A DNA stretch of 64,000 bases from Panopea generosa (taxonomy: Eukaryota; Mollusca; Bivalvia; Adapedonta; Hiatellidae): NCBI GenBank assembly GCA_029582155.1, contig CM055895.1, forward strand, positions 43,894,578 through 43,958,577, in the 5' to 3' direction. The notes below the pieces were generated by a model. That model was not told the origin of the DNA, ran no database searches, and was given only the letters and a program-made list of their open reading frames with translations. Positions 49,109 to 61,299 of this stretch are shown piece after piece. The translations under genes and the position numbers were made by a program. Every line of letters starts with the position of its first letter. Position 1 is the stretch's first letter.

Positions 49109-49659
49109 CAAGTACGCATTAATCCTACAAATTCATTTGAATATGCGCATTTTACCTCGCAATTCACTTAAATACACAATAATCATTCAAATACGTACGC
49201 AGGTGGAGTGTGTATTTTACTTTATTGCTAGATCACTAGGTCCAAGATCTCACACAAAGATGATCCGATAGTATGTGCTGAGCTTAATTTTCATTATGTT
49301 TCGTGTTGATTATATCTTAGAATACATCGATGGTGGTTTGTGGAGGTTTCTGAATCTTATTTCACAATCGATGTAAAAATCAGATTTCCTGTTTTATTGC
49401 GATATTGAATATGCAAATATATATATCTTTTTAAGCCAATTTCTTAATTCTATTTATCTTCACGAAATATATACTTACACCTGCTAATGCTGTTTTATTA
49501 TCCTATCTAAACACCACCGCCTTAAAACAAGCATTAAAAATGAAACGAAATAACTCATATTACAAGCATAAAGTATTTAATTACAAACGGGTTGAATTGC
49601 ATTGTTGGCAGACATTTAACTGCGTAATTGTGATAATATTATATATTAAGTTTAAGCAG
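49109..49659. other. Array remnant and non-coding DNA
   Basis: 49,105-49,200 contains about three more 29-bp units. 49,340-49,380 has a string ('tcttatttcacaatcgatgt') also seen at about 11,200 and inverted at about 885. No gene. Confidence 0.5.
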
Positions 49660-49790
49660 TTGATACTGATTTATTTTAGCTCGAAATCGAAGAGAGCACA
49701 TACCTTCAATATGTGATGAATATTTGTCCACCCCCTGGAAAGAACCAGTGTTGAGTGTTGTTATTTTTAGAGGCATCGTGTTTAAGTTTC
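49660..49790 (-). mobile_element. SINE IV tail fragment
   Basis: On the plus strand it reads 'tgatactgatttattttagc', 'agaaccagtgttgagtgttg', 'agaggcatcg', matching 45,475-45,600. The tRNA head is missing. Confidence 0.75.
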
Positions 49791-51530
49791 TATTTAGAAA
49801 TTAATGACATTTGTTGAAAGCACGTGAGAACTTACATTTACCAAGAGCATAGTAAGTGAGCCCCCAAATGGGTTCAAATAAACTTATTTTTAAATTCTAT
49901 AAAACTCATCTCAGTATCATGAAAGGGAATATGTCAGGAAAAAAAACGATGTAAATGTCTTTATAAATAATTTTTTTATTAAAAAGGACAAAACGCATCT
50001 CATTATCATTAACAAATGAATGTCGAATGGTTTGGTATGACTAATACGCCAAAACGTGACAAAATCGACATTTAAATTTGAGTGGTAAACTTTAAATGAA
50101 ATCCCCTTTCTACAAATAAACAGCACTTATATGCTGCTTGGCGTAATTCGGGCTTTTTCTAAGATGAAACAATTTTACGCGTGAGCCTGTATCAATTGCG
50201 GGTCTACTTTTTACCCCCCCCCCCCCTTTCATCCCACACTCCCCCAAAATATCTTATATCTTATTAAATTTCACCATATCTCCACTGAAAATAACTTGTG
50301 TGCCCTTTCAGATATTTTGTTGCACCCCTATAAACTGAAATCCTGGATCCGCCCCTGTGCATAACGAATTAAATTGAAATCAAAATGAAATCACATGACT
50401 CATTCAATACATCATAAAACATCACTTTTAAGCGGGAAATCTGTTTTAGTCTAACTTAGGCGTGAACCCAAGTTAAGATGTTTAAATATATATCCTGTCA
50501 GTGAGTATATAAAGGAATGATGTTTTGGGAAAATATGTTTTTAGCCAGTTTTAAAAGTTTGAAAAATCATGATAAATTCCCTTACTTTCCTTTGAAACGT
50601 TGTATGCAAAAAACGCACCACTATACCATTCTCTTACTGCCTGCAAAACAGATTAAGATCTTAAGTGTGAGACATTTTCACGCCAAGCTAGAAACCACAT
50701 TAATACCATTGTAGGTGCACGCTTCTCTAACAAAATGCTAATGACGGTGAATATCAAAGCGAACCCCTAACGAAATGAGCGCTCGCTAATGATGTTTCAT
50801 TAATTTCCATGCACGGATTATAAATAAGAATAATAAATAAACGAAAAATATTTAATTGCAGTCTAATTCGTTCTCGAAAATTAATGGAACGACGATAACA
50901 TGAAAGTCAGTTTTCTTGTCTAATTGGCATTATATTCAAGCTAATAAATGATACTCTGATGAATAATAAATAAACGGATGGGGTTCAGGCTTCTGGAAAG
51001 ATAAGAAAGTTGTTACATTACATGATGAAATATTGAAATGGTGACATTGATTCTTATATACTAAATTTAATGAGTTCAACAAACTGACCGATTTGCTAAT
51101 TTGTATTGCAGCTGTATCCCAACGAATTATTTTCCCTAGAATAAGAGAGTGTTGTCAAGTAATGAAATTAGGAAAATACATAACCAACATGACACAAAGC
51201 TTAAAAGGTAGAAGCTACCTAATCAACATAAAAGCAATATGTATATAAAATATTTATAATAATGAAATAAAAATGAAATTTGTCGAACATGTGTATAAAA
51301 TATTTACTTTTTACGGTTAGGTCAGTATGGTGCACCTTTTTATACATATTTACCTAAAAAACGTATATAAATATTATAGTAATCAGCCCATGTGGATGCG
51401 GTTATTTTTGTTAACATTATCTCGTTGTGTTTACTATTATAAACAAAACAGTAATCAACCCAAGTGGATGCGGCTGTTTAATAAGAAAATTAATTTGATA
51501 GCATTGTCTTGTTGTATGATGAAAGTTTAA
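49791..51530. other. Non-coding interval with poly(C) and a transposon-like end
   Basis: No gene seen. 50,214-50,226 is a run of 13 C. The following AT-rich stretch ends 'gaaatcctggatccgcccct' (50,338-50,357), whose complement resembles termini I associate with dispersed DNA transposons, but no matching left end was found. The frames at 49917-50126, 50517-50714 and 51327-51530 show no domain; the last contains a short direct repeat ('gtaatca.cccaagtggatgcgg' type) at about 51,378 and 51,452. Confidence 0.45.
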
Positions 51531-51533
51531 ACT

Positions 51534-51660
51534 TATTTATTTTACTCCAACTGTGAAACAAGTTTTTACAACTTAGGCAAATCGAAGTCTTCCTTGTTAG
51601 AACCAGTACTAAGTACATACAGAAAAGTGTCTTGCTGAAGGGCACCACTTACAGCCGTGT
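51534..51660 (-). mobile_element. Probable SINE IV-related fragment
   Basis: It shares 'ttatttattttactcc', 'cttccttgttagaaccagta' and 'tgctgaagggcacc' with the general body plan of the SINE at 45,475. It is more diverged than the 49.7-kb fragment. Confidence 0.45.
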
Positions 51661-51959
51661 ATGGTGTTTTGATGGGATAAGAACGAGACAGGACCCACCC
51701 ATACATACTCAAGAAGAGACTTTTCCCATTTTGTTCCAAATGTCTGCCTGATTCAGATTGATATATATGTCGCTCACTTACACTACATTTGTGTCTAATA
51801 CTTATATAATACTCATGTAAGTAATCCCATTTCCTACTTTTTTATTCCTAACGCATTTATATATGAACAAAGATTCGTAGAGATGACGTAGAGAACACTT
51901 GTATTTAAAAAGTGATTCTACATCACAATTGTCTCATGCTGTATTAATTAACTAGAGTG

Positions 51960-52078
51960 ATATGATCCAGTTTCTTGCAAAAGGACAGTGGTTCTAGTCA
52001 GATTCATCCATCAATAAAAATGCATATGCCATATTTAACCTGAAATGTACTGAAAATGGATTTAAGCATCATTCCAAA
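51960..52078 (+). mobile_element. SINE III tail fragment
   Basis: Contains 'gacagtggttctagtcagat', 'catatgccatatttaacctg' and 'aaatgtactgaaaatgg', matching 55,990-56,080. It is headless. Confidence 0.65.
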
Positions 52079-53502
52079 AGAAAAAAAGAAAGACACACCC
52101 AATACATTCATTTGCATGGCAATAAACACTTCACAGTTCTAGGTGCAACTACATACTTGTCTATGTATACATTTATAATAAGCATTTCGTGCTTAATGTA
52201 AACACATAGTATATCAATTTTAAGAGCAGTTTCAAACATAGATGTATCCATGTGCAAACTATTGTTTGAAAGGGACATGGATAATTTATGTTTACATGAA
52301 ATGTTGTAGTAAAGTAAGATATAGTTCATTCATACCGCTGTTCCGTATTAGGAGATCAATGGTGTAATATCCTGTAGCTATACTACTGGCATACTTGTTT
52401 TAGATTATGAATGCATGCTCCAATGCTTTAATGCACGATTCGTCAATTGTTTATGCATTTTTTTCGTATAATTAAAAGGAAATTCTGTCGAATCGGAAAT
52501 GAAAACAACCTCTACGATCGGCTGATTTCTTCTCTTAATAAAATTTCATTGTCATTATTAATCACTGTCTGTTTCCTTATTTCAAATTTAATTGGAAACA
52601 TGTGCTAATGAAGTAAGATATAGCGAGTGACACATGTAATAGTTGTCTCCTAAATTCGTCATTGCACGTGCGATATTATCTATGCGTTATGCAAGAAATT
52701 TATTACACAACATTAAAATATAAAAAAAGAAATATAATACGCCACACGGATTGTTTAATCAGCTTCAGTTGCTATGAATGCAGCCTCATGTTACTGATAG
52801 AAACATATTACTGATTTATATAAATAGTGTTGCTTGGATTGATAAGCATTTTACAATACAGGAAAAAGCGTCATTGTAATCCACCGCCACGACGATATTT
52901 GGTGTCAATGTAAAAACAATTTTGCCGGTAAAATGTACTTTTCAAAGACGTAAATAATATCATCATTATTATTATTATAATTATTATCATTATCATTATT
53001 GTTGTTGTTGATGTTATTTTCATAAAGACAGAAATTCGTTCGCTTTCTTGGCAGTTTACTTTAGGTGATATCGGTGCCATGCATTTAGAGCCGACGTTTA
53101 GATATTAACAACATTTTTAAAAAAAATGAGAAAAATAAGCAATAAAACAAAAGTTTCTATAGCATTTGCCTCAGCCTGTCCTGAATCTAAACACATGCAG
53201 TTAAAAGTCATAAGTGGTAACACATATCTTATAATTAATATGTTTTAATAAGTCATTGGGTTTCTTTCAGCGGAATAAATATTTAACTTACATATTACAA
53301 ATATCAAAGAAAACACTTCACAGCTAGATCAAGTGTTTCAACAATACAGCTGTATGGAGCGCACAAGCAGTTCAATGTAATTAATTCAAAGTACTTTATT
53401 CCACCGGTTGCAGATGCAACCTCCAACAATGACACGTAACGGAAACCGACTGCGCTTATTTTCGGTTGTGTTAAATAAAGAAGTTCGTTTTTGTTTACGT
53501 TA
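52079..53502. other. Non-coding interval with ATT/ATC microsatellite
   Basis: No gene seen. 52,958-53,012 is an imperfect trinucleotide run (ATC/ATT then TTG). The minus frame at 52871-53080 is that microsatellite translated. Confidence 0.55.
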
Positions 53503-53812
53503 TTGTCTGTGTTTTGGGTATGGGGAATTCCCTTTTCTTTCCTCATTTTGTTCAAATACATTAATTTGCTTAATTCTTCGTAAGTTCATTGCAAAGTGTA
53601 CATATTTGTTGTTTGTAGAAGAATGCAGTGAATTTATCGTGCAGCGAACAGAATACGTGGTGCACTTTTCGTTATTGACTGTCTGCTGGTATTCCTAGGC
53701 GGATTCCCTCGGTTTGACTTGTCTTATTTTTTTTCCCTAAATACATTAATTAGCTTAGTTCGTCGTTAGTGTATTGCATTTTATACATATTTACTGTTTG
53801 TTGAGGAACTAT
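53503..53812. repeat. Local direct duplication, diverged
   Basis: 53,503-53,628 and 53,677-53,812 share 'aaatacattaatt.gcttag', 'ttcgtcgttagt' or a variant, and 'acatattt' with 'tgtttgt.ga' in order, a roughly 125-bp direct duplication of old age. The 96-codon plus frame (53408-53698) and 85-codon minus frame (53304-53561) overlap it. Neither has a recognisable domain, and the frame is not kept in the second copy. Confidence 0.55.
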
Positions 53813-54739
53813 CTAAACATGTTCAACATCTTCCATGCCGAGTTAACTAAAAAACAGAATTCTAGGATACAATAAAATAACACATTACATCATTAAAATA
53901 TTTCATTGTAGGTTCGTATTTGTCCATTTCGAACAATAAGTCTGTGTGTTGACGGTCCGTCCGCACACATGCGAAGTCCGCTAGCCATTTTTAAAGGAAA
54001 GTGTGTCCATTTATTATGTTTCGACCGTTAACGTTTAACTCAATAAAGAGCATTTTAAGATATATACAAAGATGTAAGCCTGTTTAATGGAGAAATAAAT
54101 AAACTCTTCACGAATATTTGGTATTACAATGGATATATGTATTTCAATATTTAGTTAAAGTTCTGGTAAAGAGCAACTATTGTTCTTGCAATATATTTGA
54201 TCATTTATTTTTTTACCGAGATGTAGAAGGAACTATTGTCTTAGATATAATACATCGAATGTGTCATAATCTGAAATATGTCCAGCTTGTTATAATATAA
54301 GCTATGACCATCTTGTTATAATATATATTATGTTCTAACTTAATGTCTAACGTGTTTTAATCGATAACGACTCCAACGTGATATTATCAAATATATATTC
54401 AACTTATTTAGTCTAAGTTATGTTACAATCTAAAATGTATTTCGAAATATTTTTTTTAGCAGTGATTACACATCATTTTATATTATTTTAATGATTTATT
54501 TTAAATATATGTATTAGTAATTCGACTTAAAACATGGCATCATAGGGAAACAGTGACACGGCTACAGAAATCATTTAGCGTTAAGTGCAATACAGTGAGT
54601 GCATCACAGCATTTTTTAAAAAAGATACAGATGTATTGATTTGTAAAATATAAAGGCTGACCTTTTTGTCTGCTATCATGTGTGTATATAACGTTAACTT
54701 AAGATTCTTCTCTAATGATTATGTTTGTGCTGTTGTCTC
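53813..54739. other. Non-coding AT-rich interval
   Basis: No gene or element recognised. A short repeat of 'ttgttataatata' occurs at 54,287 and 54,314. Confidence 0.45.
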
Positions 54740-54985
54740 TAATCTGTAGAACGGACCCAGCTCTCCCGATTGGGTCCGTTAAATAGCAATCTTGGGAAAG
54801 CCACATTTGAGCACGTCGATTGGTCAGTTGCTTCAACTGAAAGTTTAAATGGAGCCACAGTTGAGTAGGCGTTCGGTTGCTGCTATGAATTATGGGACAG
54901 ATATAGAATTCTCTCGTTTTTCATTGGGTGTTAATATTCCCGCCTCGGGAGATATCAGGTTCTGAGATAGACTATGTTGTTTCTC
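54740..54985 (+). repeat. Dispersed repeat R, fullest copy
   Basis: This is the longest of three copies (others at 6,303 and 14,225). It opens with a perfect 10-bp hairpin, AACGGACCCA (54,750-54,759) and TGGGTCCGTT (54,771-54,780), and ends 'gggagatatcaggttctgag' then 'atagacta'. There is no open frame. It is probably a non-autonomous transposon; termini and target duplication are not defined. Confidence 0.65.
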
Positions 54986-55877
54986 TTATTTTTTATGTCT
55001 CTTGCTGGTCATCTATTTATTTTATATTTAGTTGGTTTCGTTACTCTTCCTTACGTTTAATGTCGGCATTTTTATTAACATAACTTTACACATGTTTGTT
55101 ATCAAACATGACACTATCATTTTCCTTAAAAACGTAGTTGTAGCCGGAAAACAACAACGTTAAGCAAGTATGATAAAAAGCATTTTGATCAAGGACACAG
55201 ACTGACAATAGTATAGCTAATAGGGTAATATCCTGCCGTTCTGCATCGATATTTTACGAGAGTGAAAGTTTAATACGAGATTAGAATAACCTTAAAATTA
55301 GATTTTGTAGCTAGCTTAGAGAGCGATAAAGTTTCATCTTGTAACCTTGAGTGTTCCGTTCACGCACATTATTGTACAGACATAGACTTTATTTGCCGTG
55401 TAAGTTGGATTTACTGTTGTAATAATTAATGGTGATACTGCTATTAGATCAAAGACCAAACTGTTATATTAAGAGCAAATAATTATGAGCATTTAAATAG
55501 CATTTATTATATGTTTAACTTAAAGGAAACAAGACCATGGAATGCTTGCATGAACAATAATGCATGTTTATTAACGTATCGAATTTAAATGGCCTATGAT
55601 ATTTCAAAACAATAGGCGTTAGCTTTACTAAACATCTCAACTTGAGATTTATCTCAACTTTAACGACTAAACTCATCCTTCCTTAATGAATTTTACGTCA
55701 TGTTTACCAAGATAATTTAGCTATAAATCAGTCACTGTATGAGCTTCACATAGATCTAAGACGTTTGCATCAATGTTTTATACACTGTACGATTGTGTCT
55801 AAACTATTGCACACAATTCAATGCATGCTTATTTTTTTTATATATGATATGTAACACGTGCAACAGCAAATCCAAAT
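54986..55877. other. Non-coding interval with one foldback arm
   Basis: No gene. About 55,618-55,670 ('tttactaaacatctcaac', 'atctcaact') resembles one arm of the foldback element at 493-837. Confidence 0.45.
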
Positions 55878-56100
55878 GTCTTTAGTGGTCGAGTGATCTA
55901 AGACGCTGTCTCAAGATAACGTACCTCTCGTCGCTAAGGACATAGGTACGGGTCCCGCTCACTTCATAAACTTTATGTGAGAAAGTTGGTCAGTTACTTA
56001 CATGACAGTGGTTCTACTCATGTAGAGATGTTTCTCCCCCAATACGTAGTATGCAATATATAACCTAAAATCTGTTAAACCCCATTCAAAAATTAATTAA
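55878..56100 (+). mobile_element. SINE III copy, full length, Leu(CAA)-like head
   Basis: The head 'gtggtcgagtgatctaagac', followed by 'gctgtctcaagata', resembles a tRNA-Leu with CAA in the anticodon position and a long variable arm. The B box is 'ggtacgggtcccgc', degenerate. The body has 'actttatgtgagaaagttgg', 'cagttactta', 'acagtggttctactc' and 'atgcaatatataacctaaaa'. It is about 220 bp. Other tails of the family lie at 7,972, 51,960 and within the Y blocks. Confidence 0.8.
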
Positions 56101-57360
56101 ATACACTGGTATACCGAACTCCGCTCTTTACCATCCGTCGTACTAAAAATGGTAGTCGATTTGAATCGGAACTATGAGCCAAACAAAACAATTATACTTT
56201 TAAGAGTAAAAAACTTTCGATTGTAAATAGCTAAAAGGATGATTTGCTCTGTCTCTATCTCACCAGCCACGTTTTCATTTAATATTGAAATATACAGATT
56301 TTATATTGTGGATGTAGTGCCAAATTTGATATAACATTGAAGTAAGATAAGTCAGTCAAACTATAATTGTAACCTAGGGAGGTATGTTTGTAGCTATACG
56401 ATCAATAGAGTTGCCGTACAACTGCATTAAAATAGTAAAACGACAAAACGCAAATTTTACAAAATGAATTTGACGCAATGTTTACCGAGATAATTTAATT
56501 ATAAATCAGTTTTAGTGTAAGATTGTGTCTTAACTATTGCATACAATTCAATGCATGCTTAATTTTGAATATATAATATGTAACAAGTACACTTGCAGAT
56601 TCAAATGAATTTGAAAATAAGAACAATTGCGGAATCTGTTTTCTGATTTTATGAAAATATGCATTACAAAAGTTAGACGTTCGCATTCTTTGGAATTCTA
56701 CCTCGTCACTGTGTTAGAATAGTTTTATATCAACCCGATCACTCCTATGGTCAGGTAGGAAATGATTTATATCCTAAAACTAAAGAAGAGAAAATAGTCT
56801 CTCAAAGCGTGTATTTGAGTATAGGATGTTTCGTCTTTTGTTAAGATAGACGATTTATCATAGAATGATTTATTATTCAACATAATAAAGCGGGAATAAG
56901 ATAACAGTTTGCTTTTTCGACAGGGACGTTTATCTTGAAGAAACACAAAACTGATGATATCATTGCTTTTTCTCTGTATTCCATGTTGATAAATTGTTAG
57001 TTATGTCAATAAATATATATTAATAACCATAAATGAATCTAACAGTTCCCGTAAGAAACTACATTTGTTTTGTTTGATTTCACAAATCAAGAATAGTACC
57101 AAGGAGCTCATTGTTAGTAAGCCTTCGGACTTGGCAATCCAAGGTTATTTCACACGATAATGTATGTCCAATGTTGCATTAATTGAATACGTATTTGAGA
57201 TTTGCCATTCATTTGATTGGAGTTACCATAGTTTTCTATAGAATATTTTATTGTGATAGATCATTTATAATTTTACATTGGATTTTGCCAAAAACATTAA
57301 TATCAAAACTGCATTCTGTGATACTTTATATTTAATAAGTTGCAATACTTAATTAATTTT
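56101..57360. other. Non-coding AT-rich interval
   Basis: No gene, SINE or array recognised. Confidence 0.45.
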
Positions 57361-57374
57361 ATTTAATAGCGTTG

Positions 57375-57482
57375 ATAGTTATACTCATTTATCTATTTGT
57401 ATTTTTATAAATGAGTATGTATATTTAATGTAACAGGTATATGTGTGTTTTAGCCTGAATAAACACCAACCAATCAATCAAA
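57375..57482 (+). mobile_element. LINE-like 3' tail with 12-bp hairpin
   Basis: A perfect 12-bp inverted repeat, ATACTCATTTAT (57,381-57,392) and ATAAATGAGTAT (57,407-57,418), has a 14-base loop. It is followed by 'gttttagcctgaataaacac' and a short CAAC/CAAT repeat tail. A hairpin upstream of a microsatellite tail is typical of some CR1/L2-type LINE 3' ends. No coding part is present, so this would be an extreme 5' truncation. Confidence 0.5.
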
Positions 57483-58683
57483 TTTGAAATAATTTTCAGG
57501 CGCATGATAAACAAACATGCGTTTGTTTGCAGAACTAAAATTAGTTGTTGCGTTTATAAATTAAAATAAACAAAACACGGGAATAATGACATGATAATTA
57601 GACGACCATGTAAGTTCCTGATAGTCTAAAGGTGATCAAGTTTGGCTCGAAAAAAAATACTCTCTACCGCACTTTATAAACGATCTGGCACTAACACGGT
57701 ATTCTCAGCTATTTTATCCAATACTTTTTAAAGATGTTAATTAGTATATGGCAGTGTTTTTCATTCGATGTTTTTAATAAAAAGAGGTGCAAGTAAAACT
57801 AGATTTAAGCTCAAACAAAATTTTCGTTGCTAAACCTTCTCAGTGGTTACCAAGTACAACTGCTTTTGGTTTCGACATACTTATTTATTCAAAATTTAAA
57901 CAGTAATTAGATAAGTACATTAAATCTCATAAGCAATTAATTTAAAACGTACAATAAATGTTTTCTATTTCGTGTACAAAACGATTAATGTAGTTTGATA
58001 TTGTTGTGGATGTGTAAAATAATTACAGTGAACCGCTTTAATTAGTTAATTGAGTTTGCGCATATGAATGGCCTTATGCAAATGTATCAGGAATGTTATT
58101 TCTATTAAATGATTTTTTTGTGCAAAGTTTTTAAACGTTTTGTAAATAAGTATTCATATATGTATTTATCGAGAAAAAAAAAATAAGTAAAATTGCAATT
58201 GTACAGATAAACTATGATAAAACATGCATAAGACTTTTAGTACAGATGCCCGTTATGCAAATGTTATTCTACATTAATGCACTACATATTACATCTCCAT
58301 ATTGATCGTTCATTTGTATGAGAGAAGATTAACAAACGATAACTCTTCAAACTAGTTACAAGCAGATTATAATATGTTATTCTTGGTCAAACGTTCAATT
58401 GTCTCGTATATTGTCTATGATATGACGACAACGAAAGAGCGAGGTTAGAGGCTCCTGTAAAATAGAATTAAGCTCCCCAGTGGCCGTTTAGCTACTGACC
58501 TATCCCAGACGGTGATCCCAGTATGTTTTTGTCCTTTGATGTTATGTCTTTATAAGTACTTACTACTCTCATACTATGTGATTTGTTTACTGTGTATTAA
58601 TTATGTTTACGCTGTCGTGGTGTTTTTGTCTGTTGAAGCTAAATTTCCTGTTTAAAAGATATGTACTTGTCATAATCTGTATA
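57483..58683. other. Non-coding AT-rich interval
   Basis: No gene or element recognised. Confidence 0.45.
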
Positions 58684-58873
58684 TACATACATGGCGCGGT
58701 TTTCATATGGCGCGTTGCTTAACGTCGCGAAATCAAATGCCGAGACGGTGGGTAACGCGTCTTGACAGATATGTCAGGAACTGTACATATACAATCTTGC
58801 CGCCCATCACATATTACGCTTTACACAGGCATCGTTAAGTAACGCGCCGTGTGAAAAACACACCAAGTATGTA
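58684..58873. mobile_element. 186-bp MITE with 39-bp terminal inverted repeats and TA duplication
   Basis: The left terminus 58,686-58,724 and the reverse complement of the right terminus 58,833-58,871 match at about 32 of 39 positions, including 'ggcgcgtt' and 'cttaacg'. The element is flanked by TA on each side (58,684-58,685 and 58,872-58,873). Most mismatches are C/T or G/A, as expected from decay of CpG sites. There is no coding capacity. A TA target duplication fits the Tc1/mariner superfamily, though its ends do not resemble the Tc1-like element at 62.9 kb. Confidence 0.88.
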
Positions 58874-60829
58874 ATGTAATTTTTTACTGACGGTACTATT
58901 GACAAGTAAAGTAATAACTTTGATCTCAGATTTGTTGCCAGTAATGTTGCATACGTATCTATGTTTGATAATATGTTTGATAAACTGTTGATAAAGTAAC
59001 AGTTACCATTATTAGAGGCTCAAAAAGCAAAGGCAATGATTATATAGAAGATAATTAATTGCTTCTTAATCATATGTGTGTCTCATATGAAAAAGTGTAA
59101 TAGGACTATCTGGCGGAACTTCTTTATTATAATAAAGGGAATATATCAGGTGTTTTCAAAATTAAAAAAAAAATGGCTAAACACATTTCAAACAGTATAC
59201 CTTGCCTATATAAATATATATACTCACTGAACCTGTATTACCAAAAAAAACCCCGATATTTATTGAAACATGTCGAAAAATATATTAAAAAGGGCTTTCC
59301 CAACTTGGGTTACGCGCCTAGATATCTTTCTTTAAATGGAAACACATTTTGTGGCATATTGAATGAGTCACGTGATTTAATTTTGATATTAATTCGATCC
59401 GTTTTATATGTTTTACACGTAGTAAAAATGTTTCATGTTAGAAAGAGTCAGAATAAGGATGCGAAGGTCGTTAACCAGTATTTTAGTGCATCTATTTTTA
59501 GAGTGGGGAATCGTTTCGGTCGCCCATATGGGAAACTGGTAACGACGATAATTAAAATTATCATCATCATTAATCAATCATTCACTGGCCGAAATAGTTT
59601 TGTCCGTTTTAGCGTTGTTAAACGTACTATATGTATTGTGTAAGTGCGGAATTGGCAAAAATATATATTTATTTTGTTTATAGAAATTAGTACTTGGCTC
59701 TATTCATTTAACGAATGTCAATTCAGACTTATATAAACATATGAAACCTTTGTGATTGTCGAAAATCCCCCACTCCCTCATTGATATGTTTTATATATCT
59801 TTGAAGAACTATGCCAAATATTAATGAATCCAAGGAAACAAATATGTAGAATGCATTTTTGCTTGGCACAATAAAATGTCTATATAACTATATAAATAAC
59901 AAGCAAGATGCGGCGTCTTAAAACTGTGATATACTTTAAGATGATGATCAATCTCATTACAGTCATATCCTCAAGGGAATCTCGCCACAACGCATAGAAT
60001 TCACGTCCAGATGACTTTTACGCCAGCCAATCAGAAGCTTGCTTTCAAGGTTTTGAATAAAAAAGTAGGAGTCTGTTTAACCGAAGAAAACTCTGTCATA
60101 TTTAGCTGGGATTGCAATTATCATGATTGTGCGAATATCACGCGTGTATATTTGTTACGACGAAAATTCCGTAATGGATGCGCCCATGTTTTTATAATAC
60201 GTGTAAACGATTTTCACAAGTTTTAGAAATCAGGGACTATACCGGAATGAGCACTTTGATTGGTTGAAATAAAAATACTAAAATATAGCGATATTGGAAA
60301 TCTTTTTTTTTCTACATAAAGAATTTGAATATGTCGTCATCAGGTCTTATATTTACGAAGATCGTGTACTTTAGGAATATTGAGATGATCATTAAACTAT
60401 AAACAACCTATATGCTATTTTCTTTTCAATTCATCTTACCATATATTGGAGACGAAAAATATAAATGGAACCAATTAGTAGCAAATAACGAATAATGACA
60501 ACATATGACATGCTGTTATATAACATATGGATTATGTTCTTCATTTACCTTCGTACTGTTTAATCACATAACTTTCATTTACAATATTGTAATAAACACA
60601 TGACATGTGACGCACGAGAATTGTGAAATAATATATTTCATTTTGAAATGTCATGTGACGTCATCCGGCCAGTTTGCTAGTATATGGATCAAGTCCGATC
60701 TTTTATGAAGCGTTTAAATAGTAAGACATAGCTAATTGGTGTGACATTCAATCTGTTATTATTTTTAAATGACGAACAGTTAACCGATGCTATAGAAATT
60801 ATGGAAGCGTATATGGGACACTCTAATGG
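58874..60829. other. Non-coding interval; one unrecognised 156-codon open frame
   Basis: The longest non-repetitive open frame in the window lies at 59,173-59,643 on the plus strand (156 codons, starting 'MAKHISNS'). It is rich in Lys, Ile and Tyr, as AT-rich random sequence would be, has a run of six Ile from an ATC/ATT stretch, and shows no domain I recognise. A 71-codon frame at 60,011-60,226 is likewise unrecognised. No splice or promoter context supports either. I do not call a gene. Confidence 0.4.
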
Positions 60830-61090
60830 TGTGCTCATGTAGGGTAAATCCTGTTATGGTATGTCGACATGAGCACATAAAATATACAAGTTGTCAAGTA
60901 ATAAGGTGACATGTCTAAATACAACACTTCATGTTGCCAAAAGAGAACTCAACATGTCGTATTACTTACACAACTTGACGACTTAAATTAAATAGACAAA
61001 ATCACATCTTGTTAATCTCGACTTAAACTAATATAACAAGGCAACATACATTTGTCGACAAAGTGTGTTAATCTATGTTTGTTCACAAAA
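60830..61090. repeat. Cluster of inverted motifs built from 'acaagttgtcaa'/'gacatgt'
   Basis: A perfect 11-bp hairpin, TGTGCTCATGT (60,830-60,840) and ACATGAGCACA (60,867-60,877), is followed by a larger imperfect inverted pair. 60,887-60,915 ('acaagttgtcaagtaataag', then 'gtgacatgt') faces 60,950-60,981 (complement of 'caacatgtcgtattactt' and 'acacaacttgac'). Related 'aacaaggcaacat' and 'tgtcgaca' strings continue to about 61,065. It is probably a degenerate foldback repeat. Confidence 0.6.
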
Positions 61091-61299
61091 GGTTTTCAGC
61101 TTTCTAATATAAAACTTCGCGACACAGCGAGATATTCTAGTCATTGAAATATGCAATTTCTCGCCGTGTACGAGTTTACGATAAAAGCAAATTGTTAGGT
61201 ACCAAATTAAATGTGCAAGCGCAATATGATTTGCCTGTAACAATACCAAATCGTTATCATAACCTTCTTATTTTTCTTTAACTTGTTAAAACGTATGTG

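Noticed and set aside
50214-50360. Complete transposon ending 'ggatccgcccct'
   Set aside because: Only one possible terminus was found; no matching inverted end or target duplication was seen to the left.
53408-53698. 96-codon Cys-rich frame as a secreted peptide gene
   Set aside because: It has no signal-peptide-like start, overlaps an opposite-strand frame of similar length, and sits in an old direct duplication in which the frame is not kept.
55878-55965. Functional tRNA-Leu(CAA) gene
   Set aside because: The head resembles tRNA-Leu, but the arms are mispaired and it is joined to a SINE tail repeated elsewhere in the window.
59173-59643. 156-codon plus-strand open frame as a host gene
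   Set aside because: AT-driven residue composition, an Ile run from a simple repeat, no domain, and no exon or promoter context. It is recorded only as an unrecognised open frame.
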